This document shows, one piece after another, positions 34,967 through 42,772 of a stretch of 64,000 bases of DNA; position 1 is the stretch's first letter, and each line of letters opens with the position of its first letter. This stretch comes from Streptomyces alboflavus. GTDB taxonomy: Bacteria > Actinomycetota > Actinomycetes > Streptomycetales > Streptomycetaceae. The position numbers and the translations under genes were made by a program. The stretch covers positions 1 to 64,000 of the forward strand of contig NZ_JNXT01000049.1 of NCBI RefSeq assembly GCF_000716675.1, written 5' to 3'. The notes beneath the pieces were generated by a model that ran no database searches, had not been told where the DNA came from, and worked only from the letters and a program-made list of their open reading frames with translations.

Positions 34967-35410
34967 CTACCGCCCCTTGCCCTGTCCGCCGATCGCGGGC
35001 GTGTCGTCGTACGCGATCCTCAGATTGCCGAGCGCGGCCCTGACCGAATCGTCGGTCTTCAACTGCTCGTTGCCGGCCTTCTCCAGGAGCCCCGCGAGTG
35101 TTCCGCAACGGCGGCTCACGGCCTTGACGTAGCGTTCCCAGGAGGCGTGGACCTCCTTCTGGGCGCCCGCCGTCCGGCAGCCCGTGTCCGCTCCCAGGCC
35201 GGTCTGGCCGTCGGAGAGCTGATCGAGCGCCTTGCCGATTCCCTCGCGCAGCGAGCCGACGTCATGGCCCGCCTTGGCCCAGGCCCGCTTGTTCGACACC
35301 AGGTCTCCGGTGTTGACCCCGGAGTCGGGCTCTGCCTGGTTCAGTTGCATTCGTGCGGTGTGCTGCTCGGCCGCTTCGGCTTTGAGCTGCTCCCACTCCT
35401 CCCATGCCAT
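34967..35410 (-). CDS. Small helical protein, ESX/WXG-like candidate
   Basis: 147 residues from the ATG at 35410. Predicted all-helical with L-R-E-G-I-G-K-A-L-D-Q-L and H-A-S-W-E-R-Y segments and no signal peptide. It precedes a hydrolase with a helical N-terminal domain by nine bases, a common layout for type VII secretion partners. The W-x-G motif itself is not present, so the family call is tentative. Confidence 0.55.
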   Translation of the reverse strand: MAWEEWEQLKAEAAEQHTARMQLNQAEPDSGVNTGDLVSNKRAWAKAGHDVGSLREGIGKALDQLSDGQTGLGADTGCRTAGAQKEVHASWERYVKAVSRRCGTLAGLLEKAGNEQLKTDDSVRAALGNLRIAYDDTPAIGGQGKGR

Positions 35411-35540
35411 CCGCGCTCTTCCCCGTTCTGGTCCCCGTGCCGTCGGGCAACGTGCGTGTGCCACTGCGACGTTGCATTGATCGACTTGTACCGTACGGCT
35501 TCGCGCGCGTGTGCCCGGTCCGTTTCGGTCATCACGGGTT

Positions 35541-35558
35541 CTGAGTACGGGTACTCAG
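35541..35558. promoter_or_regulatory. Perfect dyad at the DUF397 stop
   Basis: CTGAGTAC-GG-GTACTCAG spans the stop codon of the DUF397 gene on the reverse strand. It could terminate that operon or bind a regulator of the trio upstream. Confidence 0.45.
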
Positions 35559-35779
35559 GCCCGGACGACCGACGTCAGGAACGCCGTCCAGGCGGTGCGC
35601 CCGAGGAGGAGGGCGGGGCCGTCGGGGTTCTTGGAGTCACGTATGCCTACGCCTCCGGCGGGGTGGGGGGTGAGGTCGGCGGCCTCCAGGCAGTTGTTGC
35701 CTGTGCCGCCGCTGTACGACGACTTGAACCATGCAGTCTCAGGGGCGAGTTCGGGCGCGGTCTGGGGACGCGTGCTCAT
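35555..35779 (-). CDS. DUF397 protein
   Basis: 74 residues with W-F-K-S-S-Y-S, N-N-C-L-E-A-A and R-D-S-K-N-P-D-G-P. Its start lies inside the 3' end of the HTH-DUF5753 gene (41-base overlap), the usual coupled pair. Unlike the 3.7-4.8 kb array, this locus is single copy and intact. Confidence 0.85.
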   Translation of the reverse strand: MSTRPQTAPELAPETAWFKSSYSGGTGNNCLEAADLTPHPAGGVGIRDSKNPDGPALLLGRTAWTAFLTSVVRA

Positions 35780-36665
35780 CGGGTTTCAGCTCTTTCGCTA
35801 GTTCGGTCACGAAGCGGGCGGTGTCCTCCGGCGGCAGGGCCGAGGCAACCATGGCGTCGAACCGACGGGTGAAGCGGTCCACCTCGCGGGGCTTGTCCGA
35901 GGTGGACACGGCCCCCCACGCGTTGTCGATCTGAACTCGCGGGGGCAGCTGGTCGCCGAGTTGGAGGATCGCGAAGTCGCTCGCGGACCGGTAGCCCGTG
36001 CGGAACGGCAGCACCTGAATCGTGACATGGCTCCAAGACGTCAGCTCGGCGATTTTCGCGTACTGCTCGCGCATCACCTCGGCGCCACCGACGGGGTACC
36101 GCAAGGCGGCCTCGCCGAGGATGACGTGCAGCCGGACCGGGTTCTCTCGCGTCAGGATCTCCTGCTGCCTCATCCGCAAGCTCACGCTGCTACGGATGAG
36201 TTCGGACGTGGTCTCCTCGATCGGCTTCTCGACCTCGTGGATCGCTTGGGCGTAGCCCTCGGTCTGGAGGAGGCCGTACACCAGCGTGGGGTGGTACGCC
36301 TTCATGCTGCGCGCCTCGGGCTCCAGGCCGACAAAGCCCGGCATCCCGGCGGGCATCAGGCCTCGGTACTGGGTCAGCCAGTCCTGGCGGGACGAGTCAC
36401 GGTTGAGGCTGATCAGAGCCTCGATCACGTCCTCGTCAGTCACCCCGTACTTGTCCAGGAGCTTCCGCAGGTCGCCCACGTTGCGGAAGTTGAGGTCGCC
36501 GTTCTCGATGCGTTGCAAAGACGCCTCGGAGATGCGCAGCCCCTGGGCCGCCTGCTTCCGGGTGAAGCCGCCACCGCGATCGCCCAGCCCGCAGGTCTCC
36601 CTCAATTGCCTGAGCTGCAGGCCCAGTTCGAGTCGCTGAACCGTCCGTCCACGTTTCGCTGCCAT
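35739..36665 (-). CDS. HTH (XRE)-DUF5753 transcriptional regulator
   Basis: 308 residues from ATG 36665. HTH at about 10-70 (F-T-R-K-Q-A-A-Q-G-L-R-I-S-E-A-S-L-Q-R-I-E-N-G) then DUF5753 (about 95-280; Y-G-L-L-Q-T-E-G-Y-A, R-Q-E-I-L-T). WhiJ-like proteins of this type act in developmental and specialised-metabolism control together with DUF397 partners. The divergent ATPase gene completes a typical triad. Confidence 0.88.
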   Translation of the reverse strand: MAAKRGRTVQRLELGLQLRQLRETCGLGDRGGGFTRKQAAQGLRISEASLQRIENGDLNFRNVGDLRKLLDKYGVTDEDVIEALISLNRDSSRQDWLTQYRGLMPAGMPGFVGLEPEARSMKAYHPTLVYGLLQTEGYAQAIHEVEKPIEETTSELIRSSVSLRMRQQEILTRENPVRLHVILGEAALRYPVGGAEVMREQYAKIAELTSWSHVTIQVLPFRTGYRSASDFAILQLGDQLPPRVQIDNAWGAVSTSDKPREVDRFTRRFDAMVASALPPEDTARFVTELAKELKPDEHASPDRARTRP

Positions 36666-36783
36666 GTGCACCACCTGTGCGCCGTTGTACGTGCCACTCG
36701 GCCCCGTCCGCCGAGTGTGGCGCCCTGTCCGCCGGTCGCGCAGCCGTTTGTGCACATCCGCGCATAGTCCAATTCTCAACTCA

Positions 36784-36795
36784 CTGATTAATCAG
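36784..36795. promoter_or_regulatory. AT-rich palindrome between regulator and ATPase genes
   Basis: CTGATTAATCAG, a perfect 12-base palindrome in the 177-base divergent gap. Rare sequence for this GC content; candidate operator for the HTH-DUF5753 protein. Confidence 0.55.
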
Positions 36796-36842
36796 GTGGC
36801 ATTCGATTGAACCCGAACGCGCCGACTCGCGACCGTAGACCC

Positions 36843-37259
36843 ATGACCAACCCCACCGCTCTGCCCACCCGCAACTGGTTCGCCAGTTACCCCCTCACCC
36901 CCGCCTCCGCCCGCCTCGCCCGACAGCACTCCCGTCTCCGGCTTGCCGCCTGGCAATGGCGGGGCGACCTCGACGACGCCGTCCTCGTCGTCTCCGAACT
37001 CGTCGCCAACGCCGCCCGGCACGGCAAGGTGACCGGCCACCACCTCTGGCTGCGGCTCGCCCTCGCCGAGGACGACGAGCTGATCGTCGACGTGTCGGAC
37101 CCGAGGCGGGAGTTCCCCGCGTTCGAGGGCGGGGGTGCCGCATCCGGCGAGGGCGGTCGGGGGCTGGTCGTCGTGCGTCAGCTCGTCCGCGAGCTGGAGT
37201 GGTTCCGCCGGGACGGGCAGGGCAAGACCGTCCGCGCCACGCTGCCCCGCAAGGGGTGA
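36843..37259 (+). CDS. RsbW-like ATP-binding regulatory protein
   Basis: 138-residue HATPase_c domain protein with N box (V-S-E-L-V-A-N-A-A-R-H-G) and G box (D-V-S-D-P and G-G-R-G-L-V-V-V). Such small serine-kinase-like proteins act as anti-sigma factors or signalling ATPases. Start at ATG 36843. Typical triad partner of the divergent HTH-DUF5753/DUF397 pair. Confidence 0.85.
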   Translation: MTNPTALPTRNWFASYPLTPASARLARQHSRLRLAAWQWRGDLDDAVLVVSELVANAARHGKVTGHHLWLRLALAEDDELIVDVSDPRREFPAFEGGGAASGEGGRGLVVVRQLVRELEWFRRDGQGKTVRATLPRKG

Positions 37260-37278
37260 GGGCGGGTGGGTGGGGGAG

Positions 37279-38082
37279 TCAGGCGCCCGGCTCCGACGCC
37301 CGCCCCGCCACCCCCGGCACCTGCTCGGCGGCCACCTCGGCCACCAGCGCCTCCGCCTCCGCCGGAGGCAACCCCGCCGCGCACAGGAACGTGACCGCCG
37401 CCGCCGGTCCGGCCTCCTCCGCCGGAATCAGGCCGTCGTTCACGGTCTCCATCAGGGCGAACATGATGTTCTCGACGACGTAGGCGAGGGCGTTCGCGGG
37501 CATCGGGGAGACGAACCGGCCCTCGTCCAGGCCCCGTTGGAGCATCGCGGTGCCGCGCTCGTGGACGGGGGCGAGGCGTTCGCGGATGCCCTCCATGGCG
37601 ATGGCGCGCTGCGCGAGGGAGATCAGCAGGCGGTAGCGGTCGGTGACGTCCCAGACGGCGAGCATCGCGCTGGCGACCGCGCGGGGCGGGTCGTCCACGC
37701 CCTCGTACCCGGCGGCGTGCGCGGCGGTGACCGCCTCGACGGCCTCGTCGAGGATCGCGGTGACCAGGGCGTCGCGGCTCGGGAAGTGGCCGTACACGGT
37801 CCGGCGTACGACACCGGCGGCGCGCGCGATCTGGTCCATGGACGCGTCCGGGTCCCGGGTCAGCTCGGCGAAGGCGACGTCCAGGATGCGGCGCCGGTTG
37901 GCGTCGGCGCGGGCCTGCGCGGCGGACACGGCGGCGGGCGCGGTGGCGGGTCCGGCGACGGGCGCGGTGGCGGGCGTGGCCACGGGTGCGGCGGCGGCCC
38001 CGGCGGAGGGTCCGGCCGAGGGGCCCCCGGAGGGACCCGTGGAGGGCCCGGACGGCGTCGGCGTCGGCTGCGTACGGCTCAT
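37279..38082 (-). CDS. TetR-family repressor of the adjacent MFS pump
   Basis: 267 residues from ATG 38082. A 40-residue Pro/Gly/Ala-rich leader precedes the TetR HTH (M-D-Q-I-A-R-A-A-G-V-V-R-R-T-V-Y-G-H-F-P-S-R). Divergent from an MFS exporter with three operator palindromes in between, so it probably represses the pump and itself. Confidence 0.88.
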   Translation of the reverse strand: MSRTQPTPTPSGPSTGPSGGPSAGPSAGAAAAPVATPATAPVAGPATAPAAVSAAQARADANRRRILDVAFAELTRDPDASMDQIARAAGVVRRTVYGHFPSRDALVTAILDEAVEAVTAAHAAGYEGVDDPPRAVASAMLAVWDVTDRYRLLISLAQRAIAMEGIRERLAPVHERGTAMLQRGLDEGRFVSPMPANALAYVVENIMFALMETVNDGLIPAEEAGPAAAVTFLCAAGLPPAEAEALVAEVAAEQVPGVAGRASEPGA

Positions 38083-38109
38083 GGGCTCATTCTGCCGCCC
38101 GGCAGGTAA

Positions 38110-38184
38110 TTGCACAGCGATGTGCAACACGGTCGCTCATCGCGTACATTGCACAAGGACGTGCAATTGCACAGCGCTGTGCAA
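38110..38184. promoter_or_regulatory. Triple TetR operator
   Basis: Three 18-base palindromes: TTGCACAGCGATGTGCAA (38110-38127), TTGCACAAGGACGTGCAA (38149-38166) and the perfect TTGCACAGCGCTGTGCAA (38167-38184). The last two abut. Consensus TTGCAC-N6-GTGCAA. Confidence 0.85.
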
Positions 38185-38222
38185 GATCTGCGCTGGCGAC
38201 ATTCTTGCGAGGGGTGGACCCG

Positions 38223-39911
38223 ATGCCTTTGCTGATCAAGGAGCCGGTCGAGCGGATGGACCGGCCCTACGCCCGCCGCTGGTGGGCGCTCGCCGTGCTG
38301 TGCCTGAGTCTGCTGATCGCCGTCATGGCGAACACGGCGCTCACGGTCGCGGCCCCGGACATGACCCACGACCTCGACCTGTCCAGCTCCGACCTGCAGT
38401 GGGTCATCGACGCGTACACCGTCCCGTACGCCGCCCTGATGCTGCTGTTCGGCGCCATCGGCGACAAGTACAGCAGGCGGGGCGCCCTCGTCCTCGGGCT
38501 CGTGGTGCTGAGTGCGGGCGCCGCGGCCGGGGCGCTCTCGGACAGCTCGACCGCCGTCATCGCCGCCCGCGCGGTGATGGGCGTCGGCGCGGCCATGATC
38601 ATGCCTGCCACGCTCTCCCTGCTCGCCTCGACGTTCCCGCGCGAGGAGCGGGCCAAGGCGATCACGCTGTGGGCGGCCACGTCCGGCATCGCCATCGCCG
38701 CCGGACCCCTGATCGCGGGCGCCCTCCTGGAGCACTACGGCTGGGCCTCGACCTTCCTCATCGACATCCCGGTGGCCGCCGTCGCGATCCTCGGCGCCTT
38801 CGTCCTCGTACCGCCGTCGAAGGCCGCGACCACGGGCCGCATCGACTACGTGGGAGGGCTGCTCTCCGTCGTCTGGATCGGCGCGCTCATCTACATGATC
38901 ATCGAGGGTCCGGGCTTCGGCTGGGGCGCGAGCGCGGTGACGGCGGCCGTGATCGCCGCCGTGGGCCTCGCCCTGTTCGTCGTCTGGGAGCTGCGGCACC
39001 CGCGCCCCGTCCTGGACGTACGGAAGTTCGCCGAGCGCGGCTTCTCCGGCGCGAACCTCGCCGTCGCCCTGTTCTTCGTGGCGGTCTTCGGCGCCTTCCT
39101 CTACCTCACCCAGCACCTCCAGTTCGTCCTCCGGTACGACCCGCTGGAGACCGGCGTCCGCATGCTGCCGCTGGCCGGAGCGGTGTTCGTCGGCTCGGCG
39201 CTCACCGGCTTCCTCACCCCGCGCCTCGGCGCGAAGGTCATGGTCACGGCGGGCATGGTCGGCGGCACCACGGCCCTCGCCCTGCTCACGGCCACCGACG
39301 CGGGCTCCACCTACGGCGACTTCGTCCCCTCGCTGATCATCCTCGGCGTGTCCCTCGGCTTCGCCGTCTCGCCGTGCACGGACGCCATCATGGGCGCCTT
39401 CCCGGAGTCCGAACTCGGCGTCGGCGGCGCCGTCAACGACACCTCGCTCGAACTCGGCGGCTCCCTCGGCATCGCCGTCCTCGGCTCGGTGCTCGCCACC
39501 TCCTACGCCGACGGGCTCGCCGACGAGACCAAGGGCAGCAAGCTGCCGGCGTCCGCCCTGGAGCAGGCGCAGGACTCCGTGGGCGCGGGCGGAGGCGTCG
39601 CCCAGGCCATCGGCGGCCAGGCCCGCAAGCTCGCCGAGCAGGCCGCGGCGCCCGGCACCACGCCCCAGAAGGCCGCCGAGCTGAAGGCCCAGGCGGGCGA
39701 ACTCGCCCAGGGCGCCGAGCAGATGAAGCACGCGGTGGGCTCGGCGTTCTCCGACGCGGTGGCGCACACCAGCCTGGTCGGAGCGGTGGTCCTCGGCGTC
39801 GGGACGGTGATCGTGGGCTTCCTCCTCCCCAGGAAGGGGCAGGAGAAGCGGCAGCCCGCGGAGGCCGCGCCCGCGGGGGACCGCGAGGCGGTCAAGGAGC
39901 CGGTGGGTTGA
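38223..39911 (+). CDS. MFS multidrug exporter, DHA2 (EmrB/QacA) family
   Basis: 562 residues, 14 predicted membrane segments, with the DHA2 features D-L-Q-W-V-I-D-A-Y, G-A-I-G-D-K-Y-S-R-R-G and G-P-L-I-A-G-A-L-L-E. A 100-residue soluble Ala/Gln-rich segment precedes the last helix. ATG 38223. Under the divergent TetR gene; probable proton-driven drug efflux. Confidence 0.9.
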   Translation: MPLLIKEPVERMDRPYARRWWALAVLCLSLLIAVMANTALTVAAPDMTHDLDLSSSDLQWVIDAYTVPYAALMLLFGAIGDKYSRRGALVLGLVVLSAGAAAGALSDSSTAVIAARAVMGVGAAMIMPATLSLLASTFPREERAKAITLWAATSGIAIAAGPLIAGALLEHYGWASTFLIDIPVAAVAILGAFVLVPPSKAATTGRIDYVGGLLSVVWIGALIYMIIEGPGFGWGASAVTAAVIAAVGLALFVVWELRHPRPVLDVRKFAERGFSGANLAVALFFVAVFGAFLYLTQHLQFVLRYDPLETGVRMLPLAGAVFVGSALTGFLTPRLGAKVMVTAGMVGGTTALALLTATDAGSTYGDFVPSLIILGVSLGFAVSPCTDAIMGAFPESELGVGGAVNDTSLELGGSLGIAVLGSVLATSYADGLADETKGSKLPASALEQAQDSVGAGGGVAQAIGGQARKLAEQAAAPGTTPQKAAELKAQAGELAQGAEQMKHAVGSAFSDAVAHTSLVGAVVLGVGTVIVGFLLPRKGQEKRQPAEAAPAGDREAVKEPVG

Positions 39912-39928
39912 GGCCGGATCCGACGAGG

Positions 39929-39985
39929 CCGAGGCCCGTCCGGCGGGTCGGCGCGGTGGCGCGGACCCCTTCGGACGGGCCTCGG
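39929..39985. terminator. Hairpin between MFS and convergent HTH gene
   Basis: CCGAGGCCCGTCCG and CGGACGGGCCTCGG, perfect 14-base arms with a 29-base loop. Confidence 0.7.
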
Positions 39986-40002
39986 CGGCGTTCCCGCGGG
40001 CC

Positions 40003-40734
40003 TCAGTCGCCCGGCGCCTCCGCCCGCGCGGCGGCCTGTTTCCGCCGCCACTCGTCCATGACCTTCCCCAGTGCCTCGTTCACGAGCAGCAGGAACTCCG
40101 CGGAGGACCCGAAGCGCGCCCCCGCCGGAGTCGCGGCACCGAGCACCTCCGCGCCGCGCTGCGACGCCGCCGCGAGCACTCCGTTCATCTGGAACGCCGC
40201 CAGCGTGGACCGGAGCCAGATCTCGTCGTCGACGACATAGCGCTCGCGGCGCGTGCCGGGAGCCCGGTCCCGGGTGATCATCCCTTGCTCCTCAAGGAAG
40301 GTGACGGCGTGTGAGATCGACGCCGGGCTGACCCGCAGCCGCTGGACCAGCTCGGCGGCGGTGAGGGCGCCGGAGTCGGCGACGAGCAGGCAGGCGAGGA
40401 CCCGGGACATCATCCGGGGGAGCCCCTGCTGCGCGAGGAGTTCGGTGAAGGACTCCGTGAAGTCCTGGACGGCCTGCGGATCGCGGCCGTGGCCGCTGTC
40501 GGGCAGCGGCGGCGCCGGGGGCGGATCCTGTTTCTGGCGGCGGGCGCGGTTGCGGGTGGCCTCCTGCGCCCGGTCCGCCCCGTAGCCTTCGGGGCCGCCG
40601 TTGCGGGTGACCTCCCGCATGATCGTCGAGGCGGGCCGCTCGAGGCGGCGGCCGATCTCGGTGTAGCCGAGCCCCTCCGCCAGTCCCGCGGCGATGAGCC
40701 GACGCTCCTCAGTGGTGAGTCTGCCTCCGGGCAT
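40003..40734 (-). CDS. MarR/GbsR-like regulator with extra N-terminal HTH
   Basis: 243 residues from ATG 40734 (GGGGAGAGG upstream). Two DNA-binding units: an IS30-type/sigma-like HTH at 1-45 (T-E-I-G-R-R-L-E-R-P-A-S-T-I-M-R-E-V) and a GbsR/MarR winged helix at about 85-180 (L-T-A-A-E-L-V-Q-R-L-R-V-S-P-A-S-I-S-H-A). Divergent from a serine hydrolase gene; the shared gap is rich in palindromes. Confidence 0.82.
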   Translation of the reverse strand: MPGGRLTTEERRLIAAGLAEGLGYTEIGRRLERPASTIMREVTRNGGPEGYGADRAQEATRNRARRQKQDPPPAPPLPDSGHGRDPQAVQDFTESFTELLAQQGLPRMMSRVLACLLVADSGALTAAELVQRLRVSPASISHAVTFLEEQGMITRDRAPGTRRERYVVDDEIWLRSTLAAFQMNGVLAAASQRGAEVLGAATPAGARFGSSAEFLLLVNEALGKVMDEWRRKQAAARAEAPGD

Positions 40735-40836
40735 TGGTGTGCCTCTCCCCTTCTCTCGCCCCGCGCGTGGCTCGGCGCCCGCACCTGCGAAGTATGCGTT
40801 CATTCGCAGCCCATTGCAATCGCGGCTCGGGTCGCG

Positions 40837-40972
40837 CATTGCGTTCAGCTCCAGTCTCATTGCAATGGAGAGTCTGTTCATCCTTGGTTGCAGGAACTTT
40901 GGGTTCACATTTGCCTTTGACGAATCAGTGAACGCAATGTAGCTTCGTACTCGTTCAGCGATTGCTGAACGA
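40837..40972. promoter_or_regulatory. Operator cluster between HTH regulator and hydrolase
   Basis: CATTGCGTTCA (40837-40847) and its inverse TGAACGCAATG (40929-40939); then TCGTTCAGC-GATT-GCTGAACGA (40951-40972, nine-base perfect arms). All share GTTCA/TGAAC. CATTGCAAT also occurs twice nearby. The region is notably AT-rich for this genome. Confidence 0.65.
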
Positions 40973-40999
40973 ACGCGACGGTACGCAAGGGGGTTCGTG

Positions 41000-42238
41000 A
41001 TGGGCAAGGGCATGGGCAACGGCAACGGCTTCACGGAGGCAGGGCTCGACCGGCTGCGCGAGGTACTGGCACGGCACGTCGAGTCCGGCCGGATCCCCGG
41101 GCTCGTCGCGCTGGTCGGCCGGGGCGACGAGACGCACGTCGAGGCGGTCGGCACGATGCGCCACGAGGGCGGCGCGCCGATGGCCCGGGACACGATCTTC
41201 CGGATGGCGTCCACGTCCAAGCCGGTCACGATGGCGCCGGTCATGGTCCTGCTCGACGAGTGCAGGCTGCGCCTCGACGACCCGGTGGACGAGTGGCTGC
41301 CCGAACTCGCCGACCGCCGGGTCCTGAAGCGGATCGACGGCCCGGTGGACGACACCGAGCCCGCACGCCGGTCGATCACCGTGCGCGACCTGGTCACCTC
41401 CACGTTCGGGCTCGGCATCGACCTGACCGCCCTCGGCACCCCGATCATGAACGCGGTCTTCGCGAGCGGCGTCTTCAGCCAGGGCGCGTCGCCGCTGCCC
41501 GGCCCCGACGCGTGGATGCGCGCCCTCGGCGAACTGCCCCTGATGCGGCAGCCCGGCGAGCGCTGGCAGTACCACCTCAGCCACGACGTCCTCGGGGTGC
41601 TCGTCGCGCGGGTCACGGGGCAGCCGTTCGAGACGTTCCTGCGCGAACGCGTCCTCGACCCGCTGGGCATGAAGGACACCGGCTTCCACGTCCCCGCCGA
41701 CAAGCTCGACCGGCTGCCGCCCAGCTACGCCCCCGACCCGGAGTCCGGCGCGTTCACTGTCTGGGACGAGGCCGTCGGCGGGCAGTACAGCTCACCCCCG
41801 CCGTTCCAGGCGGGCGGCGGCGGCCTCGTCTCCACCGCCGACGACTACCACGCGTTCTTCCGGATGCTGCTCAACGGCGGCACGCACGGCGGCGAACGGG
41901 TCCTGTCCCGGCCTGCCGTCCAGCTGATGACCACCAACTGCCTCACGCCCGAGCAGGAGGCCGCCCGTACCGCCCTGGCCCGCGACAGCGTCCAGGTGTC
42001 GTTCGGTCAGGGCCAGCAGGGCGGCTGGGGCTTCGGCATGGCGGTGCGCACCTACCGCGGTGACTACGCGCCCGTCGGCCAGTTCGGCTGGGACGGCGGC
42101 ACCGGCACCTCCGCGTACGCCGATCCGCACACCGGCCTCACCGGGGTCCTGCTGACCCAGGTCGGCCTGACCACGCCGCACCCGGCGCGGCTCATCCACG
42201 ACTTCTGGACCACGGTCTACCAGGCGATCGAGGACTGA
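41000..42238 (+). CDS. Serine hydrolase, class C beta-lactamase/esterase family
   Basis: 412 residues. S71-x-x-K74 (S-T-S-K) is the nucleophile motif, Y191 the second motif, and G-W-G-F-G near the C-terminus stands in for the third. No signal peptide, so an intracellular esterase (EstB-like) is more likely than a true beta-lactamase. ATG 41000 preferred over GTG 40997 on spacing to AAGGGGG. Controlled by the divergent regulator. Confidence 0.85.
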   Translation: MGKGMGNGNGFTEAGLDRLREVLARHVESGRIPGLVALVGRGDETHVEAVGTMRHEGGAPMARDTIFRMASTSKPVTMAPVMVLLDECRLRLDDPVDEWLPELADRRVLKRIDGPVDDTEPARRSITVRDLVTSTFGLGIDLTALGTPIMNAVFASGVFSQGASPLPGPDAWMRALGELPLMRQPGERWQYHLSHDVLGVLVARVTGQPFETFLRERVLDPLGMKDTGFHVPADKLDRLPPSYAPDPESGAFTVWDEAVGGQYSSPPPFQAGGGGLVSTADDYHAFFRMLLNGGTHGGERVLSRPAVQLMTTNCLTPEQEAARTALARDSVQVSFGQGQQGGWGFGMAVRTYRGDYAPVGQFGWDGGTGTSAYADPHTGLTGVLLTQVGLTTPHPARLIHDFWTTVYQAIED

Positions 42239-42339
42239 CCCCGGCCGGCGCCGTACGCGAGAACCCGCGTTCAGCACGCACGCGTTCAGAAATCTCTCGT
42301 CCAGAAAACTCCCGTACAGACTCCAAGGAGCACACCACC

Positions 42340-42747
42340 ATGTCCGTCACCCTCACCGACCAGGACAAGTCCACCCTCCGCACCGCCGCGTACGGCGCCG
42401 TCGCGCTGATGGCCGCCGCCGACGCCACAGGGAAGCCCGGCAAGGTCGCCGCCGAGGGCTCCGTCGCCCTGACCGCCGCGACCGGCGTGGTCGGGCACGT
42501 CCTCGCCGAGTACCCCAAGGACAGCGACCTCGGCGGCAGGTCCGTGGCCGACCTCGCCGACCGCGTGCTGCCGAACCTGACGGCGGCCATGGCCCTGCTC
42601 AAGAAGCAGGACCAGGCCGAGGCCGACAGCTACCGCACCGCCGTCCTCGTCGCCGTCGAGACCGCGGCCCGGGCCACCAAGGGGCAGCCCGGACCCGTCC
42701 TCGTCGACATGAACCGCAAGATCACCGAAGCCCTCGACGCCGCCTGA
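42340..42747 (+). CDS. Hypothetical helical protein
   Basis: 135 residues from ATG 42340 with AAGGAG upstream. Ala-rich, all-helical, no signal peptide; M-S-V-T-L-T-D-Q-D-K-S-T-L-R-T-A-A-Y-G-A-V resembles a conserved actinobacterial family of unknown function. Follows the serine hydrolase by about 100 bases, probably the same operon. Confidence 0.65.
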   Translation: MSVTLTDQDKSTLRTAAYGAVALMAAADATGKPGKVAAEGSVALTAATGVVGHVLAEYPKDSDLGGRSVADLADRVLPNLTAAMALLKKQDQAEADSYRTAVLVAVETAARATKGQPGPVLVDMNRKITEALDAA

Positions 42748-42772
42748 CGGCGGCCGGGGTGACCGCTCCGGG

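Noticed and set aside
41000..42238. Secreted antibiotic-resistance beta-lactamase
   Set aside because: No signal peptide and an esterase-like second motif; serine hydrolase is safer.
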